Shown in pieces: positions 1-4,485 of a DNA stretch of 5,211 nucleotides. Source of the stretch: Methanosarcinales archaeon (lineage in GTDB: Archaea; Halobacteriota; Methanosarcinia; Methanosarcinales; Methanogasteraceae). A program made the translations under genes and the position numbers. The notes under the pieces are model-generated. The model was not told where the DNA came from. It saw only the letters and a list, made by a program, of their open reading frames with translations, and made no database searches. The stretch lies in NCBI GenBank assembly GCA_030640725.1, contig DAOWIV010000125.1, positions 1-5,211 on the forward strand, given 5' to 3'. How positions within the stretch are numbered: position 1 is the first letter of the stretch; every line of letters starts with the position of its first letter.

Positions 1-94
1 CAAGTACCGGACAGAGACCGAGTACAAGCACAAATACCGGGTTGTCCTTGATGATACCTCTGATTATCTCTCCTACAAAGGATTTCTTTGCCAT
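1..94 (-). CDS. rnfE: RnfE, integral membrane subunit of the Rnf complex (N-terminal 31 residues only)
   Basis: Only the first 31 residues are in the window; the gene continues past the left edge. The visible peptide starts MAKKSFVGEIIRGIIKDNPV and goes on with a hydrophobic stretch ending LGLCPVL. The NP-x-FVLVLGLCP pattern is the typical opening of the RnfE/NqrD family, an integral membrane subunit of the ferredoxin-oxidising, ion-pumping Rnf complex. In the family the Cys of this LGLCP motif lies in the membrane and helps hold an intramembrane iron-sulfur centre with RnfA. The ATG follows the rnfG stop codon TAA with no gap, and a strong SD lies in the end of rnfG, so the two are translationally coupled. 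RnfA and RnfB would be expected further left. Identification is firm despite the short length because of position and motif. Confidence 0.9.
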   Translation of the reverse strand, partial: MAKKSFVGEIIRGIIKDNPVFVLVLGLCPVL

Positions 95-646
95 TTACGA
101 GACCTCCTCTTGCATCTTTCCAATTATTTCGAGAACTCCGGCGGTGACATATCCGGATGATATCGTTGCGCCTGATATGCCATCGATCTCTCCGCCGTCA
201 CTCGTAAGCGCAAGCCCGTCCGGACCAACTCCTGCGAACTGTGCGGTGAACTCCGGCTGTTTCTGGACCTTGTCACCGATTCCGGGCGTCTCTTTCTGCG
301 AGACCACAACGACTCCGGTAACAACGAAATTGGGGTCCACCCCGACTGCGAGCGTTAACATATCCTGCATACCCTGAACCTCGACCATTGCCCCGTAGCC
401 GATCAGGTCGCTACCGCTGTATGCCTCGTAGCAGATTTCTCCGCCACCGACCAGCTTGAACTTGGTAGCATCGGGAACAACGCCCATCTCGAGCAGTTGC
501 TTGTCAGGACCGCCTGCCGCTTCTGCCAGCTTCGCAAGCTGTTCCTGTGTGACTCCAAACGTCGCTGTCAGGATCACAGATGCAACAACTGCAACGATCG
601 TCAGCTTGATTAATATTGATACTGTGGAATCTTTCGTTTCTGCCAT
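95..646 (-). CDS. rnfG: RnfG, covalent-FMN subunit of the Rnf complex
   Basis: A 183-residue protein with a short charged N-terminus, one transmembrane helix at about residues 10-31, and an FMN-binding domain after it on the outer face of the membrane. Motifs seen are ETPGIG (119-124), typical of RnfG/NqrC, and DGISGATISS (155-164). In the family the Thr of SGAT, here T161, carries FMN through a phosphoester bond; this has been shown for RnfG of Methanosarcina acetivorans. Electrons pass through this flavin between the membrane subunits and the outer-face partner. The length is near the usual 180-210 residues. The ATG lies 1 nt after the rnfD stop codon, with an SD in the end of rnfD. No broken or missing motif is seen, so this subunit should be functional. 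Confidence 0.95.
   Translation of the reverse strand: MAETKDSTVSILIKLTIVAVVASVILTATFGVTQEQLAKLAEAAGGPDKQLLEMGVVPDATKFKLVGGGEICYEAYSGSDLIGYGAMVEVQGMQDMLTLAVGVDPNFVVTGVVVVSQKETPGIGDKVQKQPEFTAQFAGVGPDGLALTSDGGEIDGISGATISSGYVTAGVLEIIGKMQEEVS
101..108 (-). promoter_or_regulatory. Ribosome binding site of rnfE
   Basis: AGGAGGTC, 6 nt before the rnfE ATG, lies inside the last codons of rnfG. It fixes the rnfE start at the ATG that abuts the rnfG stop codon. Confidence 0.8.
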
Positions 647-647
647 T

Positions 648-1505
648 TTATTTCCCTCCGATCGGCTTTGGTATGGTGTTTCTGTCGATGAACGGACTGA
701 AGACGTTCATCAGGAGTACCGCAAAACACATCCCTGTGAAGTAGGCATCGAAGTGGAGCTGGATCAGTATCAGCAGTGCCAGCACAATCCCGTAGACGAG
801 CCTGCCTTTCTTTGTCACAGGCGATGTGATCGGGTCTGCCGCAAGGAAGAGGAGTCCTAAGAAGTAGCCGCCGGTCAGGACATACGGAAGCTGCCAGCCC
901 TTCCCACTGATCAATACCAGAAGCATCAGGAGGATAGTGGCACTGATTGCCACCCGCCGGTCCACATACCGCTTGTAGAGAACAAATGCGCCGCCAAGCA
1001 AGACCAGCGCAGGCGATGCCTCGACAAGCCTGCCAGCACCGGTCTCAATTAAGAGGTCAGAGAAACTACTGAGATTCGGCGTTGATTGTGCCCCCATCAA
1101 CGTGGGCCACGCAGCAAGCAGAAACGCAAATCCGATCAGCGCAGGGTGGAATATGAGTGTTCCTGTGCCGCCGAAGATGTACTTTGCCACCGCGATCGCA
1201 AAGACGGCTCCGATGATCGGAACCCAGATCGGAACGCTCGGCGGCATGAGAAGCGCAAGCAGCAAGCCGATCAACACAGCATTCCCATCACCGATCGTGA
1301 TCGGCTGGGATGCTGCTTTATAGATTATAATTTCAGTGACAACCGCAGCAATCACAGTTGCAAGAATGACCTTTATCGCAGGAAACCCGAAGAGATAAAC
1401 CGCCGCAATAGACACTGGTATCAGTGCAGCGACTGTTCCCCACATCACGCTCTTCACGCTTTCCCTGCTCTTCACATGTGGTAATGGTGATATTGTGTAG
1501 GTCAT
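648..1505 (-). CDS. rnfD: RnfD, integral membrane subunit of the Rnf complex
   Basis: A 285-residue, very hydrophobic protein with roughly eight to ten membrane segments, starting near residue 22 and ending near 272. Family features visible are SQPITIGDGNAVLIGLLLAL (66-85), the GGTG plus FHPA segment (112-122), LAADPITSP (221-229) and the C-terminal LLMNVFSPFIDRNTIPKP (264-281), which match the RnfD/NqrB family. Bacterial RnfD usually carries FMN on the Thr of an S/T-G-A-T motif. I find no such motif; the nearest is TGAG (155-158) in the expected loop. The family Asn of FNPA is His here (H120). It is also shorter than many bacterial RnfD proteins. The start ATG overlaps the rnfC stop as ATGA and has a strong SD. 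Family assignment is firm; flavin content is open. Confidence 0.93.
   Translation of the reverse strand: MTYTISPLPHVKSRESVKSVMWGTVAALIPVSIAAVYLFGFPAIKVILATVIAAVVTEIIIYKAASQPITIGDGNAVLIGLLLALLMPPSVPIWVPIIGAVFAIAVAKYIFGGTGTLIFHPALIGFAFLLAAWPTLMGAQSTPNLSSFSDLLIETGAGRLVEASPALVLLGGAFVLYKRYVDRRVAISATILLMLLVLISGKGWQLPYVLTGGYFLGLLFLAADPITSPVTKKGRLVYGIVLALLILIQLHFDAYFTGMCFAVLLMNVFSPFIDRNTIPKPIGGK
654..659 (-). promoter_or_regulatory. Ribosome binding site of rnfG
   Basis: GGAGGG, 7 nt before the rnfG ATG, overlaps the Gly-Gly codons at the C-terminus of rnfD. It supports coupled translation and the chosen start. Confidence 0.75.
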
Positions 1506-2722
1506 GCTTCCACCTCCCCGGTCTCTATCTCCATCTCCATCTCAGCCACACCATGCTTACCATATCGGATTATCTGCACGAGCGGGAGCTTGGACGGGCA
1601 GACGTACGCACACATCCCGCATTCCACGCAGTCGCCTATGTAGAGTTCCGCACACTTGTCGAACTGGGCGCTGTCGGCATACCCGTAGAGCAGATGCGGC
1701 ATCAGACCGATCGGACACTCGTCCACACACCACGCACAGTTGATGCATGGCGCAGGCGGTTCACGGTTGATATCGCTCTCGGTCTGCACCAAGATGCCTG
1801 TGGTCGTCTTGATTACGGGAACCTCGTCGCTGTACTGCGCCACGCCCGATATCGCACCGTTCATGACAATCTTAACAGGCGTGCCACTGCAACCGCCACA
1901 CGCATCGATCACATGCTTAATCGGTGTTCCGATATTGGCAAGAACATTGCCTGGAGAGCGCACCGCGCCAGTGACAGTGATCGTTTTCTTGATCATTGGC
2001 ATACCGTCGTGCACCACATCATACAGTGCCTTCATCGAAGCGATGCTGCTTATAAGAACGCCCCGGTCCTCTGGAGTGCTACCGCGTGGTACTTTCTTTC
2101 TTGCAAACTTCTTGGCAAGCGTGTTCTCGGTACCTGCCGGATAGTACGTCGGCGTTGCGACGATCTTGATGTCACTGTCCGGTATCGTCTCGGTTCGCAT
2201 GACATGCAGCGCTTCTGAGTCGAGTTCGATAACGATGATCGCTTTCTTAGCACCGGATGATTTTATCAATGCTCTCAGCCCGTCTACAATCTCGGAAGGA
2301 TGATTGAGCATGAGCGCAGCGTTTGATGATAGATCCCCTGTATTCGTTCCGTTGATGATGATTGTGTCAATATCTGCCTTTTTGTACACTGTCGGTAGCC
2401 CATTCGGTTCGACGATTCCTGCGTCCCTGACAATGCGACTCATTTTACTCGCCGACAAATCCGCTGGCTTAAAATCCTTTTTTTCCCCATCGTGTGTCTT
2501 GATCACCACGCTGAGAACATTCTTGCCAGCAGGATGTGGCAGTTCGGAGATAGCAGTCACTTCTCCGGAAACGCTTGAATGTATCATGGACGTACCATCG
2601 CCAATTAGTTGACCGACAGAAACAATATCACCAACACATACTACGGGATTGCACACCTCGCCAGCGTGCTGCTGTAAAGGAATAGTCACCTGCTCAGGTG
2701 TCTTCATGGTTGCAATCTTCAA
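1502..2722 (-). CDS. rnfC: RnfC, peripheral 4Fe-4S subunit of the Rnf complex, with degenerate NADH/FMN site
   Basis: A 406-residue soluble subunit on the cytoplasmic side. In order: a barrel-sandwich domain (about 12-80, with VGDIVSVGQLIGDG and SSVSG), the Rossmann-like central domain of the RnfC/NuoF family (about 95-240, with YPAGTE at 194-199), a SLBB-like segment (TVTGAV to GTP, about 249-266), and two ferredoxin-type clusters: C326, C329, C332, C336 and C365, C368, C371, C375. Bacterial RnfC binds NADH and FMN with a glycine-rich GGAGFPT loop and an NGAECEP motif. Here these read EPNGLPT (105-111) and NGTNTGD (124-130), so both are lost. The N-terminal GGIHPPE segment of bacterial forms is also missing. 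This suggests a different electron partner from NAD. The start is TTG with AGGAGG 8 nt upstream; an in-frame ATG five codons later is less well placed. First gene of the operon. Confidence 0.95.
   Translation of the reverse strand: MKIATMKTPEQVTIPLQQHAGEVCNPVVCVGDIVSVGQLIGDGTSMIHSSVSGEVTAISELPHPAGKNVLSVVIKTHDGEKKDFKPADLSASKMSRIVRDAGIVEPNGLPTVYKKADIDTIIINGTNTGDLSSNAALMLNHPSEIVDGLRALIKSSGAKKAIIVIELDSEALHVMRTETIPDSDIKIVATPTYYPAGTENTLAKKFARKKVPRGSTPEDRGVLISSIASMKALYDVVHDGMPMIKKTITVTGAVRSPGNVLANIGTPIKHVIDACGGCSGTPVKIVMNGAISGVAQYSDEVPVIKTTTGILVQTESDINREPPAPCINCAWCVDECPIGLMPHLLYGYADSAQFDKCAELYIGDCVECGMCAYVCPSKLPLVQIIRYGKHGVAEMEMEIETGEVEA
1511..1519 (-). promoter_or_regulatory. Ribosome binding site of rnfD
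   Basis: GGGGAGGTG, 5 nt before the rnfD ATG and inside the last codons of rnfC. It is an almost full match to the archaeal anti-SD sequence and supports the ATGA-overlap start. Confidence 0.8.
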
Positions 2723-2730
2723 TGCGGATG

Positions 2731-2736
2731 CCTCCT
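2731..2736 (-). promoter_or_regulatory. Ribosome binding site that decides the rnfC start (TTG)
   Basis: AGGAGG lies 8 nt before TTG at 2722-2720 and 23 nt before the first in-frame ATG. The spacing favours TTG as the start codon. Confidence 0.7.
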
Positions 2737-2765
2737 ATGTTTCGAGTTATTGATACGCGTGTCAG

Positions 2766-2773
2766 TATATAAG
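2766..2773 (-). promoter_or_regulatory. TATA box of the rnf operon
   Basis: On the minus strand CTTATATA stands about 45 nt before the rnfC start, in an A-rich context (AACAATA just upstream, a possible BRE). An archaeal TATA box sits about 26 nt before the start of transcription, which would fall near 2743 and leave a leader of about 20 nt with the SD in it. A second, weaker AT-rich match, GTTATACC, lies near 2876-2883; use of that one would make a much longer leader that includes the palindrome at 2784-2816. Confidence 0.6.
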
Positions 2774-2783
2774 TATTGTTCTC

Positions 2784-2816
2784 ATCAGGGCAGTCCCCTC
2801 CGCGGGGGTGCCTGAT
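2784..2816. repeat. Imperfect palindrome upstream of the rnf promoter
   Basis: The arms ATCAGGGCA and TGCCTGAT pair with one bulged G, and inside them CCCC pairs with GGGG around a five-base loop. It ends 10 bp upstream of the TATA box of rnf. No T-run follows on either strand, so a simple terminator is unlikely. It could be a regulator's binding site on DNA, or a hairpin in a long leader if transcription starts further upstream. Confidence 0.6.
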
Positions 2817-2855
2817 CAAACACCATGTTACACATACGTTTCAACCGGAAATTAC

Positions 2856-2861
2856 AAAAAA
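2856..2861 (-). terminator. Oligo-T terminator, second T-run after tRNA-Ala
   Basis: Six T on the minus strand (GTTTTTTG) about 36 nt after the 3' end of the tRNA. Archaeal transcription often stops at such runs without a hairpin. It probably backs up the run at 2890-2894. Confidence 0.45.
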
Positions 2862-2889
2862 CGACGCGGAATTTTGGTATAACGCCGCC

Positions 2890-2894
2890 AAAAA
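2890..2894 (-). terminator. Oligo-T terminator directly after tRNA-Ala
   Basis: Five T on the minus strand (TGTTTTTGG), 2 nt after the tRNA's last base, fit an archaeal T-run terminator for the zinc protein, aEF1B and tRNA transcript. Confidence 0.5.
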
Positions 2895-2896
2895 CA

Positions 2897-2968
2897 TGGA
2901 CTCGGCGGGAATTGAACCCGCGGCCTCAACGTTGCGAACGTTGCGATCTTCCCCTGATCTACGAGCCC
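2897..2968 (-). tRNA. tRNA-Ala, anticodon CGC
   Basis: The 72-nt minus-strand sequence folds into a full cloverleaf: acceptor GGGCTCG with CGAGTCC, D-stem GATC/GATC, anticodon stem CAACG/CGTTG around TTCGCAA, and T-stem GCGGG/CCCGC around TTCAATT. The loop gives anticodon CGC, which reads the alanine codon GCG. The G3-U70 wobble pair, the main identity mark for alanyl-tRNA synthetase, is present, and base 73 is A. CCA is not encoded and must be added after processing. The gene follows aEF1B by 31 nt on the same strand, and no AT-rich box sits at the right distance for its own promoter, so it is probably read through from aEF1B. No intron is seen. Confidence 0.97.
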
Positions 2969-2999
2969 TTGTTACTTATTTGTGCCTTTGCGCGAACGC

Positions 3000-3266
3000 C
3001 TACAATAAGCCAACCTCAACTACCTGCACGCTCTCAACGTCCGACACCTGTGCAAACGCATGTTCAACGCCTTCGGTTCCACCCTCGACATCGCCGACAA
3101 CGATCGTTACCATCAGGGCGACAAGCCCAAATGCGATCGGCTCTTCTACAATTCCTCTCAGCCGGATACCTTCCGGCACCGCCGCCGTGAGATTCCCTTT
3201 GAGTGTTTCGAGGTTAACGTCCACGTCACTCGGCATAACCTTGATTAATGCTGCTACATCTCCCAT
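3000..3266 (-). CDS. ef1b: Translation elongation factor aEF1B (EF-1 beta)
   Basis: An 88-residue protein, the normal size of the archaeal factor. It is the nucleotide exchange factor that releases GDP from aEF1A so that it can bind a new aminoacyl-tRNA. Recognisable segments are the start MGDVAALIKVMP, EEPIAFGL (41-48), the strand VALMVTIVVGD (49-59) and EGGTEGVE (61-68), all typical of the single-domain archaeal form. The chosen ATG has GAGGTG 6 nt upstream, overlapping the stop of the zinc-protein gene; the gap between the genes is 10 nt. The frame stays open upstream to an ATG at 3410, but that extension would overlap the zinc-protein gene in another frame and has no family match, so it is rejected. 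tRNA-Ala follows downstream. Confidence 0.95.
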   Translation of the reverse strand: MGDVAALIKVMPSDVDVNLETLKGNLTAAVPEGIRLRGIVEEPIAFGLVALMVTIVVGDVEGGTEGVEHAFAQVSDVESVQVVEVGLL

Positions 3267-3276
3267 TCTTCGCACC

Positions 3277-3450
3277 TCATGGACCAGTAAACCCGCATGT
3301 GGGGCAGACATAAGCATTGCTCTGTTTTCTACATGAAACGCACCTGCCGAGGGTCGTTTCGCATGACGGGCACGGAAACTGCGTGTATCCGGACATGACC
3401 AGATGCGCACCGCATGATGTGCAGTATTTTGTAGCGATTGTTGCTGTCAT
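3277..3450 (-). CDS. Small zinc-ribbon protein, HVO_2753-like, with four C-x2-C motifs
   Basis: A 57-residue protein starting MTATIATKYCTSCG and ending CPTCGFTGP. It has four C-x2-C knuckles: C10/C13, C27/C30, C37/C40 and C49/C52, enough to hold two zinc ions. Its size, the spacing of the knuckles and its place directly before aEF1B match a conserved euryarchaeal family typified by HVO_2753 of Haloferax volcanii, where loss is reported to affect swarming and biofilm formation; the molecular role is unknown, though the link with aEF1B suggests translation or RNA binding. The ATG lacks a clear SD, and an AT-rich box (GCTTAAATG, centred near 3480) lies about 30 nt upstream, so the mRNA is probably leaderless or nearly so. 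First gene of the aEF1B transcript. Confidence 0.9.
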   Translation of the reverse strand: MTATIATKYCTSCGAHLVMSGYTQFPCPSCETTLGRCVSCRKQSNAYVCPTCGFTGP

Positions 3451-3516
3451 CGTTTAATCGTTTTTGCGCGAGCATCATTTAAGCATTGTGATGTCGAACC
3501 TACATGAGGTGATACT
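3451..3516. promoter_or_regulatory. Divergent promoter region between the zinc-protein gene and the metal transporter
   Basis: These 66 nt must hold the start signals for both directions. The self-complementary TTTAA core at 3478-3482 (CATTTAAGC on plus, GCTTAAATG on minus) fits a TATA box for the minus-strand gene, about 30 nt from its ATG. For the plus strand the same box would place the mRNA start inside the SD, so TTTAAT at 3453-3458 may be the better plus-strand candidate. No clear operator repeat is visible. Confidence 0.4.
3506..3512 (+). promoter_or_regulatory. Ribosome binding site that decides the GTG start of the metal-binding lipoprotein
   Basis: GAGGTGA, 4 nt before GTG at 3517, matches the anti-SD sequence well. 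It picks this GTG over later in-frame GTG and TTG codons, none of which has an SD. Confidence 0.7.
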
Positions 3517-4443
3517 GTGCGGTCAATTGAATCTGTGGAAGAAGGGTCGCTGGCACAGCGATCATTGCTATCGCAGTTGCCCCTACCACTACCACTGCCC
3601 CGGCTACTGCCGCCACTGGTGCTACTATTGCTATTGCTGGCATCGCTGACCGCAGGATGCATCGCCCCTGAAGAGCAGTCAGATAACCAGATATCAGTCA
3701 TCGTCAGCATACTCCCCCAGAAGGAGTTTGTAGAGCGCATCGGGGAGGAGAAGGTCTCTGTCACGGTCATGATACCGCCCGGGGCAAGCCCTGCCACTTA
3801 TGAGCCGGGTCCGGGTCAGCTGAAGGATGTCAGCCGTGCGGAACTGTATGTCAGAATAGGACACATCCCGTTTGAGAAAGCGTGGATGGGCGAGATTGCC
3901 GCAGCCAATCCTGATATGAAGATCCTTGACTCGTCAGAAGGCATCGAAATCATCAAAAACGACCCGCATATCTGGCTTTCGCCAGCGCTGGTCAGGATAC
4001 AGGTAGAACATATAGCAGGTTCGCTGATTGAGATTGATCCTGACAATGAGGACTACTATACCCGGAATAAGGAATCATATCTCAGGGATCTGGACGATCT
4101 TGATGCGGACATCAGGAAAAACCTTTCCGGGATAAGTAACCGGAAATTCATGATATTCCATCCGTCGTGGGGCTATTTTGCAAGAGAATACGGGCTGGAA
4201 CAGATACCGATCGAGGTTGAAGGCAAGGAGCCGAGCGCGTCAGACCTCATGCGGCTTGTCGAGACCGCAAAAGCAGATAATATCACGGTTGTGTTTGCAG
4301 CGCCCCAGTTCAACCCTGAGAGCGCCCGCGTCATCGCAGAGGAGATCGGTGGCACGGTCGTATCCATCGATCCACTTGCAGAGGACTGCGCGGCAAATAT
4401 GCGCGCGGTCTCAGGGACGCTTGGTAGATATATGACATCGTGA
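3517..4443 (+). CDS. znuA: Metal-binding lipoprotein of a zinc/manganese ABC importer (ZnuA/TroA family)
   Basis: A 308-residue solute-binding protein of the cluster A-I type, which captures Zn2+ or Mn2+ outside the cell and hands it to a membrane permease. A hydrophobic signal segment (about 21-45) ends in TAGC, with C48 as the likely lipid anchor. The mature part has two lobes joined by a long helix. Expected ligands present are H151 (DPHIW), H215 (FHPSWGY) and D285 (IDPLAED). The first ligand, usually His in a SPHTYEP motif, is Ala here (A93 in SPATYEP); H116 of IGHIPFE might take its place. No His-rich loop is seen. The 20 residues before the hydrophobic part hold three Glu, unusual for a signal peptide. 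GTG start with good SD. The ATPase gene follows after 42 nt. The family is sure; the metal is not. Confidence 0.9.
   Translation: MRSIESVEEGSLAQRSLLSQLPLPLPLPRLLPPLVLLLLLLASLTAGCIAPEEQSDNQISVIVSILPQKEFVERIGEEKVSVTVMIPPGASPATYEPGPGQLKDVSRAELYVRIGHIPFEKAWMGEIAAANPDMKILDSSEGIEIIKNDPHIWLSPALVRIQVEHIAGSLIEIDPDNEDYYTRNKESYLRDLDDLDADIRKNLSGISNRKFMIFHPSWGYFAREYGLEQIPIEVEGKEPSASDLMRLVETAKADNITVVFAAPQFNPESARVIAEEIGGTVVSIDPLAEDCAANMRAVSGTLGRYMTS
3577..3639 (+). repeat. Low-complexity Leu/Pro-coding tract in the signal peptide
   Basis: The stretch codes for four Leu-Pro pairs, then Leu/Pro-rich residues and six Leu in a row. At DNA level it holds CTACCA twice in tandem, CTATTG-like hexamers and many CTN codons. 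Such short repeats can slip during replication, changing the signal length in steps or shifting the frame. Confidence 0.6.
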
Positions 4444-4473
4444 CGCCGGACATAACCAGAGACGTGAGATATA

Positions 4474-4477
4474 GGAG
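4474..4477 (+). promoter_or_regulatory. Probable ribosome binding site of the transporter ATPase
   Basis: GGAG lies 8 nt before ATA at 4486 and only 0 nt before an out-of-frame ATG at 4478 that would give a three-codon peptide. Its spacing suits an ATA start of the ATPase gene. Confidence 0.45.
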
Positions 4478-4485
4478 ATGAGAGC

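Noticed and set aside
456..860. Plus-strand open frame of 134 codons
   Set aside because: Antisense to rnfG and rnfD with no SD or recognisable domain; the minus-strand genes explain the sequence.
1424..2218. Plus-strand open frame of 264 codons
   Set aside because: It lies wholly antisense to rnfC and the start of rnfD, is rich in Arg and His as shadow frames are, and shows no domain.
2784..2816. Palindrome as an intrinsic terminator
   Set aside because: No T-run follows on either strand, and T-runs better suited to archaeal termination lie earlier, just after the tRNA.
2897..2968. tRNA 3' end as an attachment site of an integrated element
   Set aside because: No integrase gene and no repeat of the tRNA 3' end were noticed in the window; the neighbours are ordinary core genes.
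2776..3336. Plus-strand open frames of 186 and 121 codons across 2776-3336
   Set aside because: They run antisense through tRNA-Ala and aEF1B. The SAGIEPAA and RRELNPRP peptides in them are well-known false translations of a tRNA T-arm.
3267..3410. Extension of aEF1B to an upstream ATG at 3410, giving 136 residues
   Set aside because: The extra residues have no family match and overlap the zinc-protein gene in another frame. The internal ATG at 3266 has a good SD and gives the normal size.
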